Source: JAHIKV01 sp963733145
Lineage (GTDB): Bacteria; Planctomycetota; Planctomycetia; Pirellulales; Thermoguttaceae
Direction: 5' to 3'
DNA: 64,000 nucleotides
NCBI GenBank assembly: GCA_963733145.1
Contig: CAVTCJ010000006.1
Coordinates: forward strand, 62,001-126,000
Part shown: piece after piece, positions 17,783-27,105 of the stretch
Layout of the letters: the number at the start of each line of letters is the position of its first letter
Numbering within the stretch: position 1 is the stretch's first letter
Position numbers and translations under genes: made by a program
Notes under the pieces: generated by a model
The model's database searches: none
What the model was told of the DNA's origin: nothing
The model's input: the letters and a program-made list of their open reading frames with translations, nothing else

Positions 17783-18878
17783 ATGAAAAGTGGTCAGTGG
17801 TCAGTGATCAGTGGTCAGTGTGAGTTTAGCCGCCGCGTCCACGCGGCGCAGAGGCGCTGAAACACCTCCGTCAATTTGCAATTTGCAATCTCCAATCTGC
17901 AATTTGCAATCTTCGGCGGCGCCGCATGCCCGTATCGCCCGGCCGCGCCGCGTGGACGCGGCGGCTAAACGTCTTGCCCGTCCCGCCTTCACGCTCGTCG
18001 AACTGTTGGTGGTGATCGCGATTATCTCGATCCTCGCGGCGATGTCGTTCGGGGCCTTGCAGTTGGCCCGCGAGTCCGCCCGCGAAAGGTCCACCCAGGC
18101 CACCATCGCCAAGCTGAACAACATCATCATGCGCCGCTACGAGTCCTACGTGACCCGCCGCGTGCCCGTCCGCATCCCGCCGCGAACTCTTCCTCGTCAG
18201 GCGGCAGAAATCCGTTTGGCCGGACTCCGCGATCTGATGCGGATGGAAATGCCGGATCGGTTAAATAACGTCTACGATCCCGCCGGCATATTGCCCAATG
18301 GAGGAGGGCAAATGTATTCCCCGGCTCTACACATACTCTACCGGAACATCCTCGACGCGGCCGGCTATGACGATCGTAACAAGCCGATGAATTATAGCCA
18401 TGCAAAATTTCTGTTCTTAAACGTCAGCGTCGGAAGCCCTGAGTCGATGGAGCAATTTAATCAAAGCGAGATTGCCGTTGATCCAACGGATGGCCTGCAA
18501 TACTTCGTTGACGGTTGGGGAAGAGCAATATATTTTCTTCGCTGGGCCCCGGGCTATTCCGCATATTCTCAAATTCAAGTGGATAACCACAATACGCATC
18601 ACGATCCTTTCGACACCAGAAAAGTCGATCAAAATGGATATGCGCTCTTCCCTCTCATAGTTTCATTCGGAAGGGACACAAATCGAGCCGCGTTTGCTAG
18701 TGGAACGGTTTTCGGAAACTTGAACACGGGCAATGATGTTCATTTCCTCGAAGCTGGCGGCGTAATACCGTTAACCATTTGCGGCGGCGGACCATACGTA
18801 ACCATTGGCGGGCCGGACACGAATTTCGGGGCCGGAGCAGCAGGCGACATCACCAACCATCACATCGAGCAGCGGTAA
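17783..18878 (+). CDS. Pseudopilin 1 with repeat-built leader
   Basis: The probable start is the ATG at 17783, preceded by GGAGA. The mature protein begins at FTLVELLVVIAII after RPA, a type IV prepilin site with Glu at +5, and runs about 290 residues with 'VDPTDGLQYFVDGWGRAIYF', typical of planctomycete pseudopilins. Between start and cleavage site lie about 70 codons made of AGTGGTC tandem repeats, a GGCTAAAC palindrome, CAATTTG repeats and a second GGCTAAAC palindrome (RRVDAAAKR). One base shift separates the ATG at 17783 from this frame, which is open from 17811. Confidence 0.75.
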
Positions 18879-18879
18879 C

Positions 18880-20279
18880 ATGGGATACACGACGGCGAAC
18901 AAACCGAACGGGCGGAGAATGCAAATTGCAAAATGCAAATTGCAAATTGCAAATTGTCGTCCCGCGTCCCGCGCCCCGCAGCGCCCGAGGACGCGGCGGC
19001 TAAACGGACCGCACCCTTGTTCCCATGCTCCGCATGGGAACACACTGCCCGGACGCTCCGCGTCCGTTCGACGGCCGATGGTTCCGGGGACCTTGCCCCC
19101 GTCGTCCCGCACCCGCGGCAGGGTGGAGACGTCGAGGGTCGTTTACGACCCTTCCCCCGCGAGCGCAGTCGCGGGGCGTTTCCGACCCCTGATCCCCGAA
19201 CCCCGCCGCGTGGACGCGGCGGCTAAACGTAACGCGCCCGCGGCTTCACCCTGGTCGAAATGTTGATCGTGATCTCGATCATGGCGATCCTGTTGGGGCT
19301 GGCGGCGGTGATGCTCCGGCCGGACCGCCGCGAGGAGATGCGGATTCGCGAGGCGGCGCCGGGCCGTGAACGGCTATCTCGCCTCGGCCCGCAACCGGGC
19401 CATGGAGACCGGCCGACCCTGCGGCGTCATCTTCCGCCCCTACGGCACAACCGCCGCCGTGATGGACGCCGAACAGTGCGAAGTCCCGCCCCCGTTCTGC
19501 GGCGAAACCGAGCAGTCGTATGCCAGAGTGCAGGTTGGCGGCGGTGGGGCTTACATCGCAGCTCAGTTCTACGACGGCGCTAATCCAACTGATTTGATGA
19601 CCGGCATGGTTCGCCCCGGCGATCTAATCCAGTTCAACTGCCAGGGACCAACCTATACGATACGTGACGACAGCATATTGACTCCACCGACTGTCCCGGC
19701 AAATGTCGTCGATGGCAACGGGTTCGTCGTTACCAATGCTTCCAACGTATATGTTTATGCGGTCAATGCGCAATTGGGACAAAACACATTAGTGCCGTGG
19801 AGCACAAATCCATCGCTCGTCGGTTCCCTATCGCATCATCCGCGCCCGATCAAGGGTTTTGCCCAACCGCTGCAACTGCCCGTCCCGTCGGTGGTCGATC
19901 TGAACGCCTCGGGCGTGGGCGCAAACCCGACGACGGATTTTGTCGCGCGCGGGACTTCACCGTTATGTTCTCGCCCACCGGCGCGGTCGATGGCATCTAT
20001 ATCGACGCTATCCGCTACAACGTCACCGACACCATCTACCTGCTGGTCGGCAAAAACGGATTGGTGGCGAATGACGGCAATTATATCGCCGACAACCGCA
20101 ACGTGGACACGCAAACCAACTATCAAGACCTGGGCAACCGCTGGGTGACGATCAACCCGCAAACCGGCGCAGTGCAGACCGAGCCGCTGGCGGCGATACC
20201 CACGGGCTTGACCGACACCACAGGCCATTATTGCCGCCCGCACATTGGCCGCCGAGGGCAAAGGGATGGGAGGAAGATA
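18880..20279 (+). CDS. Pseudopilin 2 (GspH-like) with repeat-built leader, frameshifted
   Basis: The ATG at 18880 follows the previous stop by 1 bp. About 127 codons of repeat-derived sequence are open from there: GCAAATT repeats, RRLNGPHPCSHAP from a CCGCATGGG hairpin, and RRVDAAAKR. Restoring one G near 19242 joins this directly to 'GFTLVEMLIVISIMAILLGL', a textbook prepilin site. The rest (VNGYLASARNRAMETGRPCGVIF) is GspH-like. Further shifts occur near 19370, 19945 and 20215; the corrected end is 'TLAAEGKGMGGR'. The large fragments are 18880-19266, 19366-20148 and 19797-20285. Confidence 0.7.
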
Positions 20280-20281
20280 AC

Positions 20282-21563
20282 ATGAGAGGGATTTGGAGAT
20301 TTGGAGATTTGGAGATTTGGAGATTTTTTCAACCCTTGTTCCCATGCTCCGCATGGGAACACACCGCCCGGACGCTCCGCGTCCGTTCGGCGACGAAGTA
20401 CCAAGTACGCAGTACGGAGTACGGAGCCCCGAGTACGGAGCCCCGAGTCCCGGACCCCGTTTCCCAGCGCCGCGTGGACGCGGCGGCTAAACGTCGATTT
20501 TCCCAGCGCCGCGTGGACGCGGCGGCTAAACGTCGATTTTCCCAGCGCCGCGTGGACGCGGCGGCTAAACGTCGATTTTCCCCCGCTCCGGCCTGTCGCT
20601 GTTGGAGGTGCTGGTGTCGATTTTCATCCTGGCCTTCGGCCTGCTGGGGGTGGCGTCGTTGATCCCGCTGGGCAAGCTCTCGCTGGCCCAGGTCAACATT
20701 GCCGACCGCACCGGGGCCTGCGGCCGCGCCGCCATGCGCGACGTCCAGGTCCGGCGGATGCTCAATTACGGCAACTGGTATGACAGCAGCGGCGTCGCGG
20801 TCCCCTTCAATGCCGCGCCCGGCGCGATCGTGCTTGATCCGATGTATTTTTCCGTCAATCACGATTTGCCGAACCTGGGCGGGATCGTGCCCCGTTGCAC
20901 TTTCACCGGCCTGGTGCAGTCGTCTCCCTCGCCGACGCAGGCCCAACTCGACGTGGCGGCCGACGCCATTTTCCGCCTCGGCGACGAGTTGGTCTTCGTC
21001 ATGCCGAAGGACATGAACCCGCCGCAGCAGGGCGACCGGCCCGTGCCGGCCGTCGTCGGCGGACAGAGCGCAGGCAACTTCTCCTGGTTCTTGACGGTCT
21101 GCCCCTCGCCGAGCGACATCGACATGGGCATAATGGTCGGTCTGCGGCGGGACTACACCGTCTCGGTCGTCGTCTGCCATCGCCGCAACTTCGCGCCTCG
21201 ATTCCAATGGGAATCCCGCGGGCGAGTTCGCCACCACCACTCCGGTCCAATTTCTCGGCGGCGGATACGGCGGCGGGACCATCCAGACTCGATCCGGCCG
21301 ACGCGGGCCTGCTGACGCACGTCAAAAACGATCAATGGATAATGATCGCCGGCAGCAACGCCGGCGGCACGCCGGTCACGGCCAAGTGGTATCGCGTGGT
21401 CAGCGTGGGCAACGCGGCCACGCCCTACCTGAGCGTGGTCGGCCCGGATTGGGACACCGCGACGTTTCCTTCCAACCAAACCGCGATGGTCGTGGTCGAG
21501 GGCGTGACCGGCGTATACACCACGCCGGTCCATTTGGACAACGATTGCACGTGGACGAGATAG
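20282..21563 (+). CDS. Pseudopilin 3 (GspI/PilV-like) with repeat-built leader, frameshifted
   Basis: The ATG at 20282 lies 8 bp after a GGAGG that overlaps the end of pseudopilin 2. The frame is then open for about 100 codons of GATTTGG repeats (RGIWRFGDLEIWRF), a CCGCATGGG hairpin (FPCSAWEHT), AGTACGG repeats and three 39-bp units (QRRVDAAAKRRFS). One extra C in the C run at 20580-20585 joins it to RSG/LSLLEVLVSIFILAFG, a prepilin site with Glu +5. The mature part breaks again near 21190 and 21290 and ends 'VVVEGVTGVYTTPVHLDN'. The best intact stretch is 20602-21200. Confidence 0.7.
20465..20581. repeat. Three tandem 39-bp GGCTAAAC units
   Basis: Three identical copies start at 20465, 20504 and 20543. 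Each contains the palindrome GCCGCGTGGACGCGG-CGG followed by CTAAACGTCGATTTTCC. The 39-bp period equals 13 codons, so copy-number change would keep the pseudopilin frame. Confidence 0.9.
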
Positions 21564-21587
21564 GGGGCGGGGATACGGGAAAACGCC

Positions 21588-21690
21588 CCGCGACCGCGGT
21601 CGCGGGGGGGCGTTTAGCCGCCGCGTCCACGCGGCGTGCGGAATACGGAAAAACGTTTAGCCGCCGCGTCCACGCGGCGCGGGAGTGTTT
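21588..21690. repeat. CGACCGCGGTCGCGG and two inverted GGCTAAAC palindromes
   Basis: The short gap after pseudopilin 3 holds GCCCCGCGACCGCGGTCGCG, then two reverse-orientation copies of the GGCTAAAC palindrome (CGTTTAGCCGCCGCGTCCAC at about 21610 and 21655). No gene is visible in 21564-21751. Confidence 0.8.
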
Positions 21691-21751
21691 GAGAATTACG
21701 AGTGCAGAAGGCGGCCAGGGCAAACGGACGCTTCATGAAGGAACCGAGACG

Positions 21752-22576
21752 ATGAAGACGATACACAACGGCGGAATGCGGAGAATGCAAACTGCAAAAT
21801 GCAAATTGAAAATTGCAAATTGCCGGCCCTCGCCCTGCGTCCCACGCCGCGTGGACGCGGCGGCTAAACGTTCGTTCCCGAACCCCCAGCCCCGGACCCC
21901 GAGCCCCGCGTCTCGTTCCGGCGTGCTGCTGCTGATCGTGCTGGCGGTGCTGGCGCTGTTCGCCCTGATCGCCGTGGCCTTCGTGTTTATCACCAGCCAG
22001 TCGCGGCGCAGCGCCGAGAGCATCATGCATATCGGGCAGGTCTCCCATTCGCCCAAAAATTTGCTCGACCAGGCCGCCATGCAGGTCTTCCGCGGACCCA
22101 CGACCAGCACGGCCGGCATCCCCGACCCGGCCTCGGTCATCGGCGGGCATGACCTGCTGGACGACATCTACGGCAACGAGTACCTCTTCGGCACATTCAA
22201 CGGGTCGGCCGCTGTCGCGGGCTTTCCCCAGTTGGTCAATTTCCCGATGGCTACGCTTTCGTATTACAACGCCGCCGGAAACCCGCAAAATATCTCGGGC
22301 GCGACGGCTCTGCTGGCCGCCTGGAGCCGCCGTCTGGGCTGCGTGCTGACGATTACCGGCGTTCCGGCGGGAAGCAGCGTTACGCAACTGGCCCTGGTCG
22401 GCCAGAGCACCCGCATCCTCGCGGTCAACGTGAACACCGGCATGGTGCAGGTCGAGGCCTTCTCCAACGGCGCAGTTGCCCCCGGCCGGCGCGGCCTTCA
22501 CCATCAACGGCGTCCCCTTCAGCGGCACGGGATTCGGGTACAACTCGAACTCCCACAACTTGGACTTGAGATATGA
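21752..22576 (+). CDS. GspK-like giant pseudopilin, fragment 1 with repeat-built leader
   Basis: The ATG at 21752 has AAGGA upstream. The first about 62 codons are GCAAATT repeats (MQTAKCKLKIANC), RRVDAAAKR and a Pro/Arg-rich CCCGAGCCCCG stretch. Then comes RSG/VLLLIVLAVLALFALIA, a cleavage site and N-terminal helix without Glu +5, as in GspK. 'FVFITSQSRRSAESI' follows. The fragment is lost near 22485, where 'AAFTINGVPFSGTGF' continues in the next frame. The full gene runs to 27007, about 1,750 codons, like the very large hypothetical protein often found in planctomycete pseudopilin operons. Confidence 0.7.
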   Translation: MKTIHNGGMRRMQTAKCKLKIANCRPSPCVPRRVDAAAKRSFPNPQPRTPSPASRSGVLLLIVLAVLALFALIAVAFVFITSQSRRSAESIMHIGQVSHSPKNLLDQAAMQVFRGPTTSTAGIPDPASVIGGHDLLDDIYGNEYLFGTFNGSAAVAGFPQLVNFPMATLSYYNAAGNPQNISGATALLAAWSRRLGCVLTITGVPAGSSVTQLALVGQSTRILAVNVNTGMVQVEAFSNGAVAPGRRGLHHQRRPLQRHGIRVQLELPQLGLEI

Positions 22577-23414
22577 TTCCGCCAATCCTCAACTGACGGC
22601 TGCACCGGCATCCGCGACGGTCTGGCCGGTGGCCCTGCTGCCGAATCTGCCGCTGTCGATCTATTCAACAGGCAACCCATCGGGCTTCGCTTTTGGCGGG
22701 GCCAACGAGGACTACGACGCGGCCGATTTCCAGAACATGATCCTGGCCGCGCAGGTGCCGGTCTATGACGTGGCGCCCTACGACCATCGTGTACTCCGGG
22801 TAGATACGCTCCCGTCGTTCCATCGTCCCGCGCTGGTGCGATATTGGTTCAACAAACTGGCCAACGACGCCAGCTTCGCCTGGCCGGGGGCCATGACCGA
22901 CACGCAGAAAATGCAGGCGCTGTTAAACCCAGCCGGGCCCGAAGGCCAGCTTCTTAACGCGAGCCAGAGAAATACGATATTGTCGCTCGAGCGCAAAATA
23001 ATGTTCCGACCGCTCCAGTACGACAATCCCGACTTCACCGGCAGCAATCCGAACTTCAATCCGGCGTGGACCATGCTGGACACCACGGCGCAGTGGGACG
23101 TGGACAACGACGGCGACGGCCGGCCGGACAGTATCTGGGTCGATCTGGGCTATCCCGCCCAGCAGACGGCGGACGGCCGCTGGTATCGCCCGCTGTTCGC
23201 CATCCTCTGCGTCGATCTCGACGGCCGGCTGAACCTGAACGCCCACGGCTCGCTGCCGCAGGCCGACGCGGCAAATCACTACAACATGAGTTACTTTGAC
23301 GCCACGACCGGGCAGAGCGATCAATTCCCCTCCTCTCCGTTTGCCGGCACCGGCGTGCCCATCGCCCGCGGCCAGGGGATCGGACCGGCGGACATAAATC
23401 TCCGCTATGCTTGA
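22476..23414 (+). CDS. GspK-like giant protein, fragment 2
   Basis: This continues fragment 1. It contains 'FGGANEDYDAADFQNMILAA', 'VLRVDTLPSFHRPALVRYW' and 'WDVDNDGDGRPDSIWVDLGY', the last resembling a Ca-binding DxDxDG loop that recurs in this planctomycete family. It ends at 'GPADINLRYA' where another shift occurs. No enzymatic motif is seen. Confidence 0.65.
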   Translation: MPPAGAAFTINGVPFSGTGFGYNSNSHNLDLRYDSANPQLTAAPASATVWPVALLPNLPLSIYSTGNPSGFAFGGANEDYDAADFQNMILAAQVPVYDVAPYDHRVLRVDTLPSFHRPALVRYWFNKLANDASFAWPGAMTDTQKMQALLNPAGPEGQLLNASQRNTILSLERKIMFRPLQYDNPDFTGSNPNFNPAWTMLDTTAQWDVDNDGDGRPDSIWVDLGYPAQQTADGRWYRPLFAILCVDLDGRLNLNAHGSLPQADAANHYNMSYFDATTGQSDQFPSSPFAGTGVPIARGQGIGPADINLRYA

Positions 23415-24513
23415 TTCGGCGATCCGAGCGATGCCACTCGTCCAACGTATAATGACGGGCTACAACGGCTACCAGGGCCGCTACGGCACCGACCGGCATC
23501 GCCGGCTCGCATCTGCCCGGCACGGCGAATCAGCTCAGATCGCACTGAACGCCAACAAATGGTTCGAGTACGGCGAGAACAACGGTTATGGCTTGAATTA
23601 TTGGAACTTCACGGACGTCGAACAACGCCGGCTCTTACGGCTCGCCGCCCGATCCTTACGGCGTCGGGGCGGTGGGACTCGATACGGCCGGTCGGCCCGT
23701 TATATGTCGGCATGAACTATCCTGGGCAATTCGTCTCTGTACGTCGGCTACGGCAGCGGCGATTGGCCAATAGCCCCTACGAGTTGAACCTCGACCGGAA
23801 CCAGACCTGCGGCGTGCCGAGCAGCATCCCCACGGTTGACAATCCGTTCAGTCCGTCGGAGTTGGAGCGGGTATTGCGGCCGTTCGACGTCGACGCGCCG
23901 GAGTTGCCCGACCGGCTGGCGCAGCTCACCACGACGGACGGCGGGCAATCCGACCAATTTCCGTGTTGTACAACGCCCGACATTCCGTAACCACCGAGAG
24001 TTGGGACTTGCCGTGTCCGAACGTGGTCACGCCGAAGAGCATGACAGCGACCGAGCGGGCGATTGTTGGACCACGCGGCAACAGACTCGGGTGAAGCACA
24101 TAACCGACTTGCTTCGCGCCCGCGGCAGTGCCCGAGATCGGCTTGGGGGCAGCTCTTGCCGCCGGACCTGCTGGCGGGCCTACGGATGAACATCAATCGC
24201 CCATTCGGAAACGGTCGGGACGACAACACGAACAACGTGATCGACGATCCATCGGAGCCGGCGGCGAGCGAACAAGTTTCGCTTTTCGGCACGGCTTATC
24301 CGTTCAGCTACGACGGCATGGGCGGCACGCTGGCCGCCAACTCGCTGCAAGCCCGGCAACTGGAAGCCCGCTACCTGTACGTGCTGGCCTGTCTGACGGT
24401 CGATTTGCAATCACTTAACGGGGCGACGCAGGTTTGGACGCTATCAGGAAACGGCGAAGTTCCTGGCCCAATGGGCGGTCAACGCGGTCGATTTCAAGGA
24501 CCGCGACTCGATT
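23415..24513 (+). pseudogene. GspK-like giant protein, heavily frameshifted middle part
   Basis: Conserved pieces occur in all three frames: 'GYNGYQGRYGTDR' and 'FEYGENNGYGLNYWNF' (23407-23715), 'YELNLDRNQTCGVPSSIPTV' and 'SELERVLRPFDVDAPELPDRL' (23559-23990), then 'LPPDLLAGLRMNINRPFGNG' and 'RQLEARYLYVLACLTVDLQS' (24063-24430), then 'RYQETAKFLAQWAVNAVDFK' in the frame of the next fragment. At least five shifts lie within 1 kb, the densest patch in the window. Confidence 0.55.
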
Positions 24514-26247
24514 ATGACCCCCTTCGATTACGACCCGGCGTTCGCCGATCCGGCCGCAACGCCGTCGGGCTGGAACGTGACGCCCGGCACGTCGCCGCGC
24601 GTCTGGGGGTGCGAGCGGCCGGAATTGCTGATTAGCGAAACGCTCGCCTTCCACGATCGAAGGACCGAGGACACTCCTTCGGAACAAGTCGATCCGGCCG
24701 AGGGAGACGGCCAGACGGATCCGGAAACCGTTAAGCCGGCTGTCAACCCGGACCCCAACAAGAAATACGACGCCAGTTTCGACCAGCGGTACAAGCCCGA
24801 GGGTTCGTTGTTCGTCGAGTTGTACAACCCCTGGTCGGCGATGGAGCCGCGGTCGGGCGATCTCTATACCGCGCCCAACGGCGGCGTGGAGTTGACGAAG
24901 GTAAGCGGCGGTTCGCCCGTCTGGCGGATGATTATCGTCGATCGGGCCGACGCCGCCAAAGACCCGGACGATCCCGACCCGACCAAACTGCCGACGATCG
25001 AACGGGCGATCTATTTCGCCGGGCCGACCGCCGCGCCGACGCTGCCGCCGGGCGGAACCGTCAAGTTACAGCCGGACGACACACATGCCGGGCGGATCGC
25101 GCCCGTCTTGCCCGGCCGTTATGCCTTGATTGGTCCGGGCAAAGCCGGCGACAGCGGAAAGAGCGTGACCTACCTCGGATTCAGAACCGGTGAGAATCCG
25201 GGCAACGTCGCCGCCAACGCCAACCAAACGCGGCGCATCGAATTGAACCCCGACAAGGTTCCGGATCAGGCCGGGCAAGTGAAGGTTTTCAACGACGGCA
25301 CGACCGACGATTTAGACCGGGTGACGCCAATCAAGAACCCGACGGCCGTGGTTATTACCCTGCCGGCAACCGATCGGCTGAGCATCTCCGAACCGGACGG
25401 CGGCTATAAAGACGTTGGTCCAAGCGGCGCAAACTATGATGAACTTACTGTAGGCTATAATCCCGCCTGGGATATTCCGCTGGACAAAAAATCGACGCAG
25501 TTGGCCGACGTGAAAGCGGCAATCCAGAACAACGGCCGCACCGACAACCTGAAGGTCATCCACCTGCAACGCTTGGCCAATCCGCTGCTGCCGTACAACA
25601 ACACGCCGAGCAGTCCCAACTACAATCCCTATCGCACGGTTGATTCGATGCCCGTCGACCTGACGGCCTTCAACGGCATCGACCCGGGCAACGATCCCGA
25701 CGTGACAAACCACACCAACGAACATCAGTTCTACGCCCGTCAGCGAGGACAAAACAACAGCCCCGCGGGCACAAATAATTTGTGGACTCAGGAGCCGTTC
25801 AATAAGACTCCGGCGGCGAATACGAATCTGACGGCGAAGGGGATTCCAACGGACATTTCCGGCGAGCCGTTCAATCTGAAGCTCTGGCCGCTAAGTCACA
25901 GCCTGGGCTTCTTGAACGATCCTTACGGAGTCCCCAACGCGACGGCCGGCTACGAGGGCGATCCGCAACAGCCGTTCCCGTGGCTCACCTGGGACAATCG
26001 CCCCTACGTGAACCCGTTGGAAATGATGCAGGTGCCGTGGCATGCGGTCGTCGCAATTGCTGCATTGGTACAACATGAACCAAGGGAGCGATCCGTACAC
26101 CGTGGTCGGCAACACGGCCTCGTTCCCGCACCTGACCAACTTCTTCCTCTCCGGCACGACCACCGCCGACGAGGAATTGCACCGCGTGTTCGAGTTTCTG
26201 GAAGTGCCGTCGCCGTTCGTGGGGACGGAGACGCAGGCCAATCCTGA
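24514..26247 (+). CDS. GspK-like giant protein, fragment 4
   Basis: The frame is open from about 24430, before the first ATG. It contains 'VWGCERPELLISETLAFHDR', 'GSLFVELYNPWSAMEPRSGD' (a recurring motif of this family near the end of the exported domain), and long Asp/Pro-rich loops. The sense part ends near 26040 at 'NPLEMMQVPWHAV'; the remaining residues to 26247 are out of frame. Confidence 0.65.
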   Translation: MTPFDYDPAFADPAATPSGWNVTPGTSPRVWGCERPELLISETLAFHDRRTEDTPSEQVDPAEGDGQTDPETVKPAVNPDPNKKYDASFDQRYKPEGSLFVELYNPWSAMEPRSGDLYTAPNGGVELTKVSGGSPVWRMIIVDRADAAKDPDDPDPTKLPTIERAIYFAGPTAAPTLPPGGTVKLQPDDTHAGRIAPVLPGRYALIGPGKAGDSGKSVTYLGFRTGENPGNVAANANQTRRIELNPDKVPDQAGQVKVFNDGTTDDLDRVTPIKNPTAVVITLPATDRLSISEPDGGYKDVGPSGANYDELTVGYNPAWDIPLDKKSTQLADVKAAIQNNGRTDNLKVIHLQRLANPLLPYNNTPSSPNYNPYRTVDSMPVDLTAFNGIDPGNDPDVTNHTNEHQFYARQRGQNNSPAGTNNLWTQEPFNKTPAANTNLTAKGIPTDISGEPFNLKLWPLSHSLGFLNDPYGVPNATAGYEGDPQQPFPWLTWDNRPYVNPLEMMQVPWHAVVAIAALVQHEPRERSVHRGRQHGLVPAPDQLLPLRHDHRRRGIAPRVRVSGSAVAVRGDGDAGQS

Positions 26248-27007
26248 GCTCGCCGCCGACCCTAACCCGGGCCATACCTTCCAGCCGCCGTTCAACGGCA
26301 TCTCGACCTACCGCGAGCCGGGCAAGATCAACTTGAACACGATCTACAGCAAGTGGGTCTTCGAGGGATTGATGAACGGCTCGTTGCCCAATGTCGGCAC
26401 CGCGGTTTGGCGGAACTTCGTGCAGAGCCGACGCGGTTATTCCGCCGCCGACCCCTCGAATGTCCTGGGAGTGGATACGAATTTCTATTTCCCGACCGAG
26501 TTTGGCAAGCCCTTCCGCTCGTTCGGCGGGGCGGCGATGGTCCCAACCCTCGATCCCGCCCACGACGTGCTGAAATACGACCGTGAGGTCAACGCCACGC
26601 TGTTGCGGGCCAATCCCACCGCTGCAACGCAACCGCTGTTCCAGTACAACCAGACCGCCGCCGCGGTGGACAACACCGACCGCAACCCGTACTTCCGCTA
26701 TCAAGCCCTTCAGCGGCTGGGCAACCTGACCACAACCCGCTCGAACGTCTACGCCGTCTGGATCACCGTCGGGTATTTCGAGGTCGAGGCGCCGGTTCCA
26801 GCGCATCTTGCGACGATCCCGGCGGCAGAGAGGCCATACGTTTACCCCGGCGGCTATGCCCTCGGCCAGGAGTTGGGCATGGACACCGGCGAGATCGTGC
26901 GGCATCGGGCGTTCTACATCTTCGACCGCTCGATCCCCGTCGGCTTCCAGCGCGGCCAGGACCTGAACGTCGACAAGGCGATCCTGGTCGATCGGTTTAT
27001 CGAATAG
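26042..27007 (+). CDS. GspK-like giant protein, C-terminal fragment
   Basis: This 320-residue open frame carries 'ISTYREPGKINLNTIYSKWV', a well-conserved planctomycete motif, and ends 'DLNVDKAILVDRFIE'. The tail 'VGYFEVEAPVP...LGQELGMDTGEIVRHRAFYIFDRS' is the regular closing domain of the family. It would be the surface-exposed end of the giant minor pseudopilin. Confidence 0.72.
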   Translation: MRSSQLLHWYNMNQGSDPYTVVGNTASFPHLTNFFLSGTTTADEELHRVFEFLEVPSPFVGTETQANPELAADPNPGHTFQPPFNGISTYREPGKINLNTIYSKWVFEGLMNGSLPNVGTAVWRNFVQSRRGYSAADPSNVLGVDTNFYFPTEFGKPFRSFGGAAMVPTLDPAHDVLKYDREVNATLLRANPTAATQPLFQYNQTAAAVDNTDRNPYFRYQALQRLGNLTTTRSNVYAVWITVGYFEVEAPVPAHLATIPAAERPYVYPGGYALGQELGMDTGEIVRHRAFYIFDRSIPVGFQRGQDLNVDKAILVDRFIE

Positions 27008-27008
27008 G

Positions 27009-27095
27009 ACTTGGGTCTTAGGTCTTAGGTCTTAGGTCTTGGGTCTTGGGTTTGCGTGCCAAGACCCAAGGCCCAAGACCCAAGACCCGTCCCAA
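27009..27095. repeat. Heptamer tandem repeats forming an inverted pair between convergent genes
   Basis: TTAGGTC/TTGGGTC repeats (27012-27050) are followed by the opposed CCAAGACCCAAGGCCCAAGA (27059-27085). Together they could fold into a long hairpin located exactly between the converging ends of the GspK-like gene and bioA, and could serve as a two-way terminator. Confidence 0.6.
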
Positions 27096-27105
27096 ACGCG
27101 GCTCT

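Noticed and set aside
18805..19266. Separate 150-residue Arg/Pro-rich gene before pseudopilin 2
   Set aside because: From the ATG at 18880 it is better explained as the repeat-derived leader of pseudopilin 2, broken from it by one missing G.
20465..20581. CRISPR-like array (three equal repeats)
   Set aside because: The units are directly adjacent with no unique spacers, and there are no cas genes.
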